This document shows, piece after piece, positions 1-8,242 of a stretch of DNA of 34,889 nt (position 1 is its first letter; every line of letters begins with the position of its first letter). The DNA is from an uncultured Spirochaetales bacterium (lineage in GTDB: Bacteria > Spirochaetota > Spirochaetia > Sphaerochaetales > Sphaerochaetaceae), in the NCBI GenBank assembly GCA_944393005.1, contig CALXYO010000016.1, positions 1 to 34,889 on the forward strand, given 5' to 3'. A program made the position numbers and the translations under genes. The notes beneath the pieces are model-generated. The model was not told where the DNA came from. It ran no database searches and saw nothing but the letters and a program-made list of their open reading frames with translations.

Positions 1-1
1 C

Positions 2-133
2 TATGAAAACAATGTAGGTGTGGGACGCACCGAAACAAGCGCACCTGAGATCCGAAGAGCAATTGAAAAGGCCTTCAAAAAAGGCAATCTCGATTGTCAT
101 GGACCGTTGAAGGGCGAAGCTTCCACCTTTTAA
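2..133 (+). CDS. tnpB: TnpB-like transposon protein, C-terminal end only
   Basis: The last 43 codons of an open frame that enters from the left edge and stops at TAA 131-133. The frame ends with residues [10 protein letters not shown]. The stop codon lies inside a hairpin (123-138), and the same sequence recurs inverted at the right end of the window. A tnpB frame running into a right-end hairpin is the usual layout of IS200/IS605-family elements, whose TnpB is an RNA-guided nuclease. The catalytic RuvC part is outside the window, so the family call rests on the C-terminus, the hairpin and the repeated copy. Another transposase family is possible. Confidence 0.6.
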   Translation, partial: YENNVGVGRTETSAPEIRRAIEKAFKKGNLDCHGPLKGEASTF

Positions 134-149
134 GGTGGAGGTAGTTCAC
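73..149 (+). repeat. Right end (RE) of IS200/IS605-like element, copy 1
   Basis: This segment matches the reverse complement of 34813-34889 at 74 of 77 positions (differences at 78, 79 and 139). Identity stops after GTAGTTCAC at 149, which fixes the element boundary. It contains a subterminal hairpin (CCACCTT/AAGGTGG, 123-138), the structure TnpA recognises in this family. In TnpB systems the RE is also the 3' scaffold of the omega RNA, so the bases from 150 onward would be the guide. That RNA role is inferred from the family. Confidence 0.65.
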
Positions 150-150
150 T

Positions 151-336
151 TCCATTGATTCGGCTCAGCCCGGGGAACTTATAAAACCGGTGCTGGCAGA
201 TGTCCCGTTCGGTTACAGGCAGCATGAAGAGGTGATCCAGTGCATTCTGCAGGGAAAACCTCCTGTATGCTCCGGTCATGACGGACTCAGAGCTCTGAGT
301 GTTGTGGAGAAGATTCTTGACAAAGCCTCAATGTGA
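151..336 (+). pseudogene. C-terminal fragment of Gfo/Idh/MocA-family oxidoreductase, cut by the IS
   Basis: Immediately right of the IS end an open frame runs 61 codons to TGA 334-336 with no start of its own. Its end, around HEEVIQC, GKPPVCSGHDGLRALSVVEKI, has the pattern of the C-terminus of Gfo/Idh/MocA NAD(P)-dependent oxidoreductases (an H-x-E-...-GxPP-x-x-x-G-x-DGLRAL-x-VVE signature). The N-terminal Rossmann domain would lie beyond the element, outside the window. The gene is therefore read as interrupted by the tnpB element. The substrate cannot be told from this part. Confidence 0.7.
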
Positions 337-401
337 TCTGAAAGGGCAGAACGGATAATAGCGGATGGAGCTGTCGTCTTTTTATATGGAAAGGAAATGT
401 C

Positions 402-443
402 CCGATATTTGTCCGTTTGGACAATTATCGGAGTTTTATTTTT
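402..443 (+). terminator. Hairpin plus T-rich tail; terminator or operator
   Basis: Arms at 402-414 and 419-431 pair at 12 of 13 positions around a GTTT loop, and AGTTTTATTTTT follows. This fits a rho-independent terminator for the broken oxidoreductase transcript. It sits about 85 bases ahead of the permease start and its arms are AT-rich, so it could instead be a regulator site. The half-site CCGATAT also occurs at 5978-5984 ahead of the PucR gene. Nothing else was recognised between 337 and 513. Confidence 0.55.
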
Positions 444-516
444 GTAATTTGCAATAAAGAAAAGAATTCCTTCATGAATCTATACTTTGTCCAACTTGTT
501 TCAAAGGAGGTTCATG

Positions 517-1767
517 ATGGAAGACAAATATGAAATAAAGGAAAGCGAAAGACAAAGCTGGCTTTCTCTTGCCATGATCTGGACAGGCAGCATGATATGT
601 ATTCCATGTCTGATGATAGGGGGAGTGCTTGGAGCAGGGCTGAGTCTGTCTGGTGTCATACTTGCCGTTCTGGCAGGATACGGCATTGTATGTTTATATA
701 TGTGCCTTGTTGGAATGGAAAGCTGCGATACAGGCCTGCCCACCGTTTCAATGGCTTCTGCAGTTTTAGGGGAAAAGGGGGCACAGTTCATAATAAGCCT
801 GATGCTTGCGATTGCCTGTGTCGGCTGGTTCGGAATACAGAGTGCCGTGTGCGGTGAGTCATTCTCTGCCATGGTTGCAGGCTTCACCGGTTTTGAAATT
901 CCGTCATGGATCTCAAGTATTTTCTGGGGACTTGTCATGCTGCTGACAGCCGTCTATGGATATAACGGTCTGAAGATACTGAATTTCATTGCTGTTCCGG
1001 CTCTTTTGATTGTTCTTGCTTACAGTATGTTTCTCGCCTTATCAGGAGGTGGTCTTGAGACAATAAAGACCTTTTCCCCTTCATCTCAGATGTCTTTCAT
1101 ATCTGCGGTCAGCATGGTCGTCGCCTCATTTGCACTGGGCGGTGTAATAAGTGGCGATTATTCCCGTTATGCGAAAAGCAGAAAAGATGTGGTGAAAAGC
1201 ACTGTTCTTGGTGTCTTTCCATCCGGTATGGTCATGATGCTTATCGGTGCAATACTGTCAATTGTCACAGGACAGTATGATATTTCCCTTGTTCTTGCTG
1301 CGGTCGGAGTTCCTGCACTCGGTCTTGTGGCTCTTGTTCTTGCCACATGGACGACAAATGTGACAAATGCATACAGCGGAGGACTGGCCGTATCGAATCT
1401 GTTTGGTTTCGGAGAGGACAGATTCAAGGTTTCCTGTGCTGTTGCCGGTGTTATCGGTACAATACTTGCGGCGGCAGGATTGCTTTCAGAGTTCGAGTTC
1501 TTCCTTAACATTCTCAGTGCTCTTATCCCTCCGATAGCTGGTGTCATGATTGCTTCATACTGGATACTTGGAAAAGGCAGGAAAGAGAATCTCAGACAGA
1601 AAGAGGGCTGGTATATTCCAGGTATAATATCTTTTGCCGCTGGTGCTGTTGTTGCTTATGTCACTGGCAGCATTGCCGTATTTCTCATAGGACCTGTCAA
1701 TGGAATAGTGGTCTCCATGATAGTTTATGTCGTATTGGAAAAAACAATGAAAAAAGGAGAAGTATGA
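517..1767 (+). CDS. NCS1-family permease, cytosine permease (CodB)-like
   Basis: A 416-residue integral membrane protein with about twelve hydrophobic segments. The first region (WLSLAMIWTGSMICIPCLMIG) matches the start of CodB-type nucleobase:cation symporters, which import cytosine or related bases with Na+ or H+. The ATG at 517 is chosen because AAAGGAGG (503-510) lies 6 bases upstream. An ATG at 514 and a TTG at 487 are in frame, but the first is too close to the ribosome site and the second lies ahead of it. The gene is the first of three with spacing of 4 bases and then a 4-base overlap, so it should deliver the substrate of the next two proteins. The exact substrate (pyrimidine, purine, hydantoin or a thio-derivative) is not determined. 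Confidence 0.85.
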   Translation: MEDKYEIKESERQSWLSLAMIWTGSMICIPCLMIGGVLGAGLSLSGVILAVLAGYGIVCLYMCLVGMESCDTGLPTVSMASAVLGEKGAQFIISLMLAIACVGWFGIQSAVCGESFSAMVAGFTGFEIPSWISSIFWGLVMLLTAVYGYNGLKILNFIAVPALLIVLAYSMFLALSGGGLETIKTFSPSSQMSFISAVSMVVASFALGGVISGDYSRYAKSRKDVVKSTVLGVFPSGMVMMLIGAILSIVTGQYDISLVLAAVGVPALGLVALVLATWTTNVTNAYSGGLAVSNLFGFGEDRFKVSCAVAGVIGTILAAAGLLSEFEFFLNILSALIPPIAGVMIASYWILGKGRKENLRQKEGWYIPGIISFAAGAVVAYVTGSIAVFLIGPVNGIVVSMIVYVVLEKTMKKGEV

Positions 1768-1771
1768 ATAT

Positions 1772-2857
1772 ATGAGAAAAATAGGAGAAAAAGAGATCAA
1801 TGATATCGCAACCGGGGCTGCCCTGCTCGGTGCAGGAGGCGGAGGGGATCCGTATATCGGGCGACTTATAGCACTTAATGCCGTGAGGGAATGCGGTGAT
1901 GTCACATTGCTGTCTCCCGAGGAAGTTCCTGATGATGCTTTTATTGTACCTATTGCCATGATGGGTGCTCCGACGGTTTTGTGTGAGAAGGCGATCAACG
2001 GAGGAGAGTACAAAGTCCTCTCGCAGATGGTGGAATCGTATTTCAATAAGAAAATATATGCATTCATGCCAATAGAAGCCGGCGGAGTCAACAGCATGCT
2101 GCCAATTGCCGCTGCTGCAAGACTGGGGCTTCCTCTTGTTGATGCCGATGGAATGGGCAGGGCTTTTCCAGAGCTCCAGATGGTGACTTTCACAATAGGA
2201 GGCATGAAGGCTACTCCAATGGCTTTGACTGATGAGAAAGGCAACAGCTGCATTTTCAACACCATAACGAACAAATGGACAGAGGAGCTTGCGCGCAGCG
2301 TTACCATGTCATGCGGAGGTTCTGTGTCTGTATGCCTTTATACAATGAGCGGAGCTGATATGAAAAAATATGCAGTGAGAGATATCGTGACAAGGAGTGA
2401 GCAGCTTGGTTCGGCACTGCGTCTTATAAAGGAGTCAGGGCAGGAAGATACTGAAGACAGATTCCTTCAGACCACAGAGGGATTCAAACTGTTCAAAGGC
2501 AAGATATCGGATGTGAAAAGAGAAGTAAGGGGTGCCTTCAATTTCGGTAAGGTAACGCTTGATGGAATCGGCGAGTATAAAAAACATAGTGCATATGTGG
2601 AATTCCAGAACGAAAACTTGTCTGCGGTTGTGGACGGAAAGATAATGGCCACTGTTCCGGATCTTATCTGTCTCGTTGACAGCAATACCTATACACCGGT
2701 ACCGACTGACGCCCTGAAATACGGTAAAAGGGTTATTGTTGTCGGTCTGAAATGTTTTGAACGCTGGAGAACAGAGGCCGGGCTTGCCTTGGTTGGGCCT
2801 CACTATTTCGGTCTTGAGACTGATTATATTCCGCTTGAAGAGAGGGTTAAGGCATGA
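1772..2857 (+). CDS. DUF917 family protein (S-methyl-thiohydantoin desulfurase-like fold)
   Basis: A 361-residue soluble protein. The glycine-rich N-terminus (AALLGAGGGGDPYIGR, residues 16-31), IEAGGVNSMLPIAAAARLGLPLVDADGMGRAFPE (about residues 101-134) and FTIGGMKATPM mark the DUF917 family. These proteins typically sit beside hydantoinase/oxoprolinase subunits and cytosine-type permeases. Some members are now linked to desulfuration of S-methyl-thiohydantoins, but that activity cannot be assumed here. An AGGAG (1755-1759) lies about 12 bases ahead of the ATG. The stop overlaps the next start (ATGA), so translation is probably coupled. Confidence 0.85.
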   Translation: MRKIGEKEINDIATGAALLGAGGGGDPYIGRLIALNAVRECGDVTLLSPEEVPDDAFIVPIAMMGAPTVLCEKAINGGEYKVLSQMVESYFNKKIYAFMPIEAGGVNSMLPIAAAARLGLPLVDADGMGRAFPELQMVTFTIGGMKATPMALTDEKGNSCIFNTITNKWTEELARSVTMSCGGSVSVCLYTMSGADMKKYAVRDIVTRSEQLGSALRLIKESGQEDTEDRFLQTTEGFKLFKGKISDVKREVRGAFNFGKVTLDGIGEYKKHSAYVEFQNENLSAVVDGKIMATVPDLICLVDSNTYTPVPTDALKYGKRVIVVGLKCFERWRTEAGLALVGPHYFGLETDYIPLEERVKA

Positions 2858-4407
2858 AATACAGACTTGGAATAGATGTGGGCGGCACAAATACTGATGC
2901 CGTTCTTATAGATGAAAAGCTTAATGTCATATCTCAGACAAAGGTGCCGACTACGCAGGATGTATATACTGGAATAATGAATGCGGTGCGCAGTGTGCTT
3001 GATTCCTGCAATGTTGATAAAAGGGACATAACGATGGCTATGCTGGGAACTACACAGTGCACCAATGCTATTGTTGAGAGGAAGAATCTTGTTAAAGTCG
3101 GGGTACTGCGTATCGGCGCACCTGCGACAACAGGTATCCAGCCTATGACCGACTGGCCGGAAGATTTAAGGAATATTGTCTATAGAAGTACGGTTGTCAC
3201 CGGTGGTTATGAGTATGACGGTAAGGAGCTGAATCCGCTCGATGAAAATGCCTGCAGAGCTTTTTTTGAAGAAATCAGGGGCCATGTGGATTCAGTGGCT
3301 ATTTCAGGAGTATTCTCCACACTCAGAAACGAACAGGAAGTCAGAGCAGGTGAGATTGCCCGTATGATACTGGGCAGTGATATTCATATTTCTCTTTCCT
3401 CTGAAATAGGATCAATGGGACTGATTGAACGTGAGAATGCCACGATTCTGAATGCTGCCCTGAACAGAGTTGCAAAAGCTTTTACGGAAGGATTTGCAAA
3501 TAGTCTGAAGGAAGAAGGACTTGAAAACGTTTCGCTGTATATTTCACAGAATGACGGGACTCTGATGAGCATTGAAGAAGCGCGCCGCTATCCTGTACTC
3601 ACAATAGCATGTGGACCGACAAACAGCATCAGAGGGGCAAGTTATCTGTCACAGATAGCGAATGCTATCATAGTCGATGTCGGAGGAACCACAACCGATG
3701 TGGGTGCACTTCAGAATGGTTTTCCCCGTGAAAGCGGCGTTGCGGTCACAATAGGAGGAGTTCGGACAAATTTCAGGATGCCCGATGTCGTGTCAATCGG
3801 CCTTGGAGGCGGCAGTATCGTCAGATTGAAGGATGACGGTTCTGTTACAGTCGGTCCAGACAGTGTTGGCTACAGGATAACTTCAGAAGCCCTTGTATTC
3901 GGCGGGAATACCATTACAGCAACTGATGTAGCGGTCCGCCTCGGTCTTGCCGATATAGGAGACAAGACAAAAGTCGCCGCATTGAGTCTGGATACTGCCC
4001 GCAAGGCAGCTGAAGTCATGAAAAACAAAGTTGAGGATGCCATTGATTCCATGAAGATTTCCAGCAGTGACGTCACCGTTATTCTTGCCGGCGGAGGTTC
4101 TGTTGTAATTTCAAAGCAGCTTAAAGGTGCAAAGGAGGTCATCGTACCTCCTCACTTCGGCTGTGCTAATGCCATTGGAAGTGCCATAAGCAAAGTAAGC
4201 GGCTATTATGAGAAGCTTGTCTCATACGATGAGATACCGCGTGAGCAGGCGATCAAACTTGCGACTAATGAGGCGATTCTTGAAGCATCCCGTTCCGGTG
4301 CCAGAATGGACAGCGTCGAGATAGTTGAACTTGAAGATGTACCTCTTCAGTATTACCCGGGCAATATGGTCAGGATCAGGATAAAGGCAGCAGGAGATCT
4401 AGCCTGA
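2854..4407 (+). CDS. Hydantoinase A/5-oxoprolinase-like protein (HyuA family)
   Basis: A 517-residue protein with two actin-like ATPase phosphate-binding signatures: GIDVGGTNTDAVLID near residue 6 and IIVDVGGTTTDVGAL near residue 275. Between them lie LGTTQCTNAI and LIERENATILNAAL, typical of the hydantoinase/oxoprolinase N- and A-domains. Family members use ATP to open hydantoin or 5-oxoproline rings. At about 520 residues it is the short form, and no HyuB partner is in the window; the DUF917 protein just upstream probably fills the partner role. The 3' end overlaps the convergent PucR gene by 9 bases. Confidence 0.85.
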   Translation: MKYRLGIDVGGTNTDAVLIDEKLNVISQTKVPTTQDVYTGIMNAVRSVLDSCNVDKRDITMAMLGTTQCTNAIVERKNLVKVGVLRIGAPATTGIQPMTDWPEDLRNIVYRSTVVTGGYEYDGKELNPLDENACRAFFEEIRGHVDSVAISGVFSTLRNEQEVRAGEIARMILGSDIHISLSSEIGSMGLIERENATILNAALNRVAKAFTEGFANSLKEEGLENVSLYISQNDGTLMSIEEARRYPVLTIACGPTNSIRGASYLSQIANAIIVDVGGTTTDVGALQNGFPRESGVAVTIGGVRTNFRMPDVVSIGLGGGSIVRLKDDGSVTVGPDSVGYRITSEALVFGGNTITATDVAVRLGLADIGDKTKVAALSLDTARKAAEVMKNKVEDAIDSMKISSSDVTVILAGGGSVVISKQLKGAKEVIVPPHFGCANAIGSAISKVSGYYEKLVSYDEIPREQAIKLATNEAILEASRSGARMDSVEIVELEDVPLQYYPGNMVRIRIKAAGDLA

Positions 4408-5940
4408 CCCCTGCAATCCGAGAATTCGCCTCATCATCATGGCTCTGTAGAGCATAATGCTCTGCGGGGCCTTTGTTATGTCCGCATGCATGAGGGATGA
4501 TATCCTTCTGATTCTGTATTTGACTGTATTGTTGTGAACATTGATGAGCTTTGATGTCTTCAGAGTGCTGAGATCCGTGTTGAGGATGAATGCTTCAAGT
4601 GTCTGCATCAGGAGAGCTGCATCTTCTGTCTCTTCCAGAACTTTTAACGGTGAAAGCACTTTTGATATTTCATCTTCACCTTTCTCCATCACCTGAAGGA
4701 AATAGTTTATAAGCTGTATGTCTGAAAGATTGAGGACATTTTTCCTGTATGCCCTGCATGCCAGTTCAAGTGACGGAGTTATTTCAAGAAAAGCTTTCCG
4801 CGCCTCACTTGTATCTTTCAGATTGAACGCTCTTATCAGGAAGCAGTTTTCATCTGACAGCAGTGTGCATATGCTTTCAAGCAGTTCACTGCCCATTCCT
4901 GATGCAAGAAACAGAACGATATTTCCTTCATAAAGATCCACAACAGGACGGGAAATGAACGGAGTAAGTTTCTGCCTTATCTCCTTCATCACGTTTTCCG
5001 TGTTTTTCCTGCTATGTATGACATACATCGTATCAAGACTTTTTACATCGATATTGAACATCGCAGCCAGTCTTCTCATTTTAAGGCTCTCATCCTGAAG
5101 TATTGCCCTTACCAGCTCCGCTATTACAGCCTCTCCGTGGTTCGGTGACCATATGACCAGAAACAGATGAAGTGTTTCCACTGTCATTGCAATCTGGTGA
5201 TGTTCAAGAGGCGTTCCGTTTTCCCTTATGAAAGTAAGACACAGCGTTTTTAAGCCTTTCCCCTGAATATATGCCCTGTTCACATACCAGGAAGGATCCA
5301 TTGAATTTGTCTCAAAACACTTTTTCATCTCACTCTCTCTTCCGTGAGGGAAAGTTGAGATATTTATCACACTGTTTTCGTTGTCAGACAGGATCAGGCT
5401 TGTTCTCAGCCTGTCGCGCAGCATTCTGAGTACTGTAGATACACTTCTCAGATCGGGAGAAAGCAGACTCACATCCTCAAGTATTTCCGCAACGAAACTG
5501 GAACCTTTGTCTTCTTCTTCTTTCAGTATGGCTTCACTGATTTCACTTATTGCATCACTGTAGCGCAGCGACATGGAATGAGGCATTTCAACCAGAACAA
5601 AATTGAGACTGTTGGCAGTTTCAATCACATCCTCAGCAATGAAAGGGATGAATGTTCCGACATAATACAGCAGAAGTCCTACTTCTCCGGCCTCGGCCAG
5701 ACGGCGGATGACTGCTTTCTGAGCCTGAGGAGTGTCACAGATAGAGGCAAAAGCCGTAATGACAAGTTCATTTCCCTCAAAACTGATTGCTTTGAAAAGC
5801 TTGCTCTGAGTATCGTTCGGAGTTGAGTATTCCAGTACCGATACAGATGATACGGTGCGCTCCAGTGCATTTGCACCGGCAACTACGCTGGCGCCTCTCA
5901 TGGATGGCAATTCAAGAACTTTTCTGACTGTCAGACTCAT
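4399..5940 (-). CDS. PucR-family transcriptional regulator
   Basis: A 513-residue protein. Residues 5-125 form the PucR N-terminal sensor domain (VRKVLELPSMRGASVVAGANAL at the start). The C-terminus carries the HTH_30 domain, with a helix-turn-helix around LINVHNNTVKYRIRRISSLM. PucR-type regulators control purine, hydantoin and related catabolic genes, which fits the convergent permease/DUF917/hydantoinase operon. The start at 5940 has no Shine-Dalgarno sequence. A -10-like GATAAT (minus strand, 5949-5954) ends 8 bases before the ATG, so the mRNA may be nearly leaderless. Both genes end in TGA/TAG across a 9-base overlap, so antisense effects are possible. Confidence 0.85.
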   Translation of the reverse strand: MSLTVRKVLELPSMRGASVVAGANALERTVSSVSVLEYSTPNDTQSKLFKAISFEGNELVITAFASICDTPQAQKAVIRRLAEAGEVGLLLYYVGTFIPFIAEDVIETANSLNFVLVEMPHSMSLRYSDAISEISEAILKEEEDKGSSFVAEILEDVSLLSPDLRSVSTVLRMLRDRLRTSLILSDNENSVINISTFPHGRESEMKKCFETNSMDPSWYVNRAYIQGKGLKTLCLTFIRENGTPLEHHQIAMTVETLHLFLVIWSPNHGEAVIAELVRAILQDESLKMRRLAAMFNIDVKSLDTMYVIHSRKNTENVMKEIRQKLTPFISRPVVDLYEGNIVLFLASGMGSELLESICTLLSDENCFLIRAFNLKDTSEARKAFLEITPSLELACRAYRKNVLNLSDIQLINYFLQVMEKGEDEISKVLSPLKVLEETEDAALLMQTLEAFILNTDLSTLKTSKLINVHNNTVKYRIRRISSLMHADITKAPQSIMLYRAMMMRRILGLQGSG

Positions 5941-6034
5941 AGGAAAACATTATCAGAAAAAGAGGAATATATTAACACCGATATAAGAGGCATTGCTTTT
6001 TTTTGAACAGTTTATAACTTTGCCAATCAGACAA

Positions 6035-6068
6035 TATCTCCATCATTACTATTGTTATCTCCATCATT
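6035..6068 (+). promoter_or_regulatory. 13-bp direct repeat ahead of fic gene
   Basis: TATCTCCATCATT occurs at 6035-6047 and again at 6056-6068, exactly 21 bp apart (two helical turns), in the 173-bp divergent space between pucR-like and fic-like genes. The second copy ends about 20 bp ahead of a TATAAG (6089-6094) that could be the fic -10. The arrangement suggests a tandem binding site for a regulator. The regulator is unknown; candidates are the winged helix of the Fic protein itself or PucR. Confidence 0.45.
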
Positions 6069-6113
6069 TTATGGTTAAATGAGTGAGATATAAGTGAAGC
6101 AAAGGCGATATCT

Positions 6114-7175
6114 ATGAGAAAATTTGATTACACAAAAAAAGCTGAAAAACTGCTTACAGCGGAAATAGTCCAGATGCTGAGCACTATTCATGAACATAAA
6201 GGCCGGCAGGATTTGTTTCTTGAAGCACATATGGATGAATTGAAGATGCTTTTGGATGTGGCTATGATCCAGAGTACGGGAGCATCAAACAGGATAGAAG
6301 GAATCTTCTCTACTGATAAGCGCCTTGAGGAACTTGTAAAAGAGAAAGCTGAACCTCGTAACAGAAATGAGCAGGAGATTGCCGGCTATCGTGAAGTACT
6401 GGCAACAATCCATGAGAATTACGAATACATGAATCCTTCTGTGAATGTCATATTGCAGCTTCATAAGAGTCTGTATTCTTATTCCAGCAGTGTTATGGGC
6501 GGTGTCTATAAGAATTCTGATAATGTCATTGCTGAAATTGATGGAGAAGGTAATCAGAGGGCAAGATTCATACCTGTTTCTGCGTGGATGACTCCTGATG
6601 TGATGAATGAGATGTGCTTCAGTTTCCGGCAGGCATGGAACGGAGATAAGATAGACAAACTGCTTCTGATTACAATGTTCATACTTGATTTTCTGTGCAT
6701 TCATCCTTTCAACGATGGCAATGGCCGCATGAGCCGCCTGCTGACATTGTTACTTTGCTATAAAGCAGGGTACATAGTGGGAAAGTATATCAGTATTGAA
6801 ATGCTTATTGAGAAAAGCAAGGAAACATATTATGAAACGTTGCAGGCAAGTTCTTATCTCTGGCATGAGGGTGAAAATAATTATGAACCGTTTGTAAAGT
6901 ATTATCTTGGAGTTTTTATCAAGGCATACAATGAATTTGAATCACGTGTTGAATATTTAAGATATAAGGGGCTTTCAAAAGCACAGCGGATCAGATCTGT
7001 AATAGAACAGAATGCCGGCAGGATCACAAAAAAGGAAATTATGGATATTTGTCCTGATATAAGCAGGATCACAGTTGAGCGTACTCTGACGGCTCTTGTT
7101 AAAAGCGGATGCATAGCAAAGGTCGGTGCAGGACCGTCGACAGGATATATTTTTCTGGGGCAGGGCAAATCTTAG
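6114..7175 (+). CDS. Fic-domain AMPylator-type protein with C-terminal winged helix
   Basis: A 353-residue protein. The Fic core motif HPFNDGNGRMSR (residues 197-208) is complete. It includes the catalytic His and the Arg/Gly residues that hold the nucleotide phosphates. An inhibitory helix motif of the S-x-x-x-E-G type (S58, E62, G63) lies N-terminal to the core, making this a class II, self-inhibited Fic protein. Such proteins usually transfer AMP to a hydroxyl side chain. The C-terminal 80 residues (from about KAQRIRSVIEQNAGR) look like a winged helix, which often targets the protein to DNA or allows autoregulation. There is only a weak ribosome site at 6114. The gene stands alone between oppositely oriented or unrelated neighbours, and its target is unknown. 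Confidence 0.9.
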   Translation: MRKFDYTKKAEKLLTAEIVQMLSTIHEHKGRQDLFLEAHMDELKMLLDVAMIQSTGASNRIEGIFSTDKRLEELVKEKAEPRNRNEQEIAGYREVLATIHENYEYMNPSVNVILQLHKSLYSYSSSVMGGVYKNSDNVIAEIDGEGNQRARFIPVSAWMTPDVMNEMCFSFRQAWNGDKIDKLLLITMFILDFLCIHPFNDGNGRMSRLLTLLLCYKAGYIVGKYISIEMLIEKSKETYYETLQASSYLWHEGENNYEPFVKYYLGVFIKAYNEFESRVEYLRYKGLSKAQRIRSVIEQNAGRITKKEIMDICPDISRITVERTLTALVKSGCIAKVGAGPSTGYIFLGQGKS

Positions 7176-7360
7176 ACTTGTATCGTAGGTCATTGATTTG
7201 TCTCTTATATATAGAAGACGGAATATCTTGATGAAACATAAAAAGTATATACGTATTGCTTCAGAAGATCTTCAGAAACATCAGATGGTTTTCGTCTTCA
7301 GGTACATTCATAAACTGAAGTATTCACACATCACTCGGTTCTGATAGCATATTAACTGTC

Positions 7361-8242
7361 ATGATAAGATATTCAAGTCTTGAAAACACAGATGTAAATG
7401 AGCTTTTCTCAGTTTTTGCAGAGGCTTTCTCCGATTACATGGTTCCGGTCAATATGTCACTTGAACGGTTCACCGGAAACATGAGGAGAAACGGATATGA
7501 CGGCAGGGTGTCTGCCGGAGCGTTCTCCGATGGAAAGCTTGTCGGTTTCATCATGAGCGGAAGAAGAGTCCATTATGGCATTCTGTCTGCATATGACATG
7601 GGAACAGGTGTGATTCCAAAGTACAGAAGCCGTGGGATAGCCGGAAATATGATAGATCATCTGAAATGTCTTCTGGATCAGGAAGGTGTATCACGGTATG
7701 TTCTTGAGGTCATCAGGGACAATGAAAGGGCATTGAACCTTTACAGACACAAAGGCTTTGAGATCAGACGTGAATTCACCTGTTTTCAGATCGACAAGAG
7801 CCGTCTGAAAGGTGTTTCATCCTTTCATGTTGAACATGTCCCCTCGCTCGATTTTGATCATGTGAAGGGATTTCAGGATGCATCACCGTCCTGGCAGAAT
7901 TCAGCTGAAAGCATTCTTTCAGACAATGACCGGTATGTATTCTCAGTAATCTCTGCCGGTGGCAGGGTGTGTGCTTATGCTGTTTCCGATCCCGTAACAG
8001 GCGACATTGCACAATTTGCGGTCTCTCATGAATGCAGAGGAAGAGGTATGGGGAAAAGCCTCCTGACAGACATAAGGGACAATACCGCAGCATCCACATT
8101 GCGTGTGGTGAACGTCGGTGATGAGGCAACCCGATCCTTTCTTACACATCTTGACTTTGTCCCCTTTGCTGAACAGTATGAGATGGAACTACGGCAATTG
8201 AGGAGAAAAACTGATGCAGGCAATATTCGAAACTGCTTTTGA
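7361..8242 (+). CDS. GNAT-family N-acetyltransferase, two tandem GNAT domains
   Basis: A 293-residue protein. The first GNAT domain (about 1-145) has the acetyl-CoA loop V-I-P-K-Y-R-S-R-G-I-A-G (R/Q-x-x-G-x-G/A type) and the usual LNLYRHKGFE end. The second (about 150-290) has ECRGRGMGKSLL, also an acetyl-CoA site. Tandem GNAT proteins acetylate small amines or aminoglycosides, or act with one dead domain; here both binding loops look intact. No Shine-Dalgarno sequence is seen before ATG 7361. The gene overlaps the next one by 29 bases, which suggests coupled expression. The 185 bases before it hold no convincing gene. Confidence 0.85.
   Translation: MIRYSSLENTDVNELFSVFAEAFSDYMVPVNMSLERFTGNMRRNGYDGRVSAGAFSDGKLVGFIMSGRRVHYGILSAYDMGTGVIPKYRSRGIAGNMIDHLKCLLDQEGVSRYVLEVIRDNERALNLYRHKGFEIRREFTCFQIDKSRLKGVSSFHVEHVPSLDFDHVKGFQDASPSWQNSAESILSDNDRYVFSVISAGGRVCAYAVSDPVTGDIAQFAVSHECRGRGMGKSLLTDIRDNTAASTLRVVNVGDEATRSFLTHLDFVPFAEQYEMELRQLRRKTDAGNIRNCF

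Noticed and set aside
7231..7344. Possible 37-residue ORF between fic and GNAT genes
   Set aside because: No ribosome site and no recognisable sequence; probably chance.
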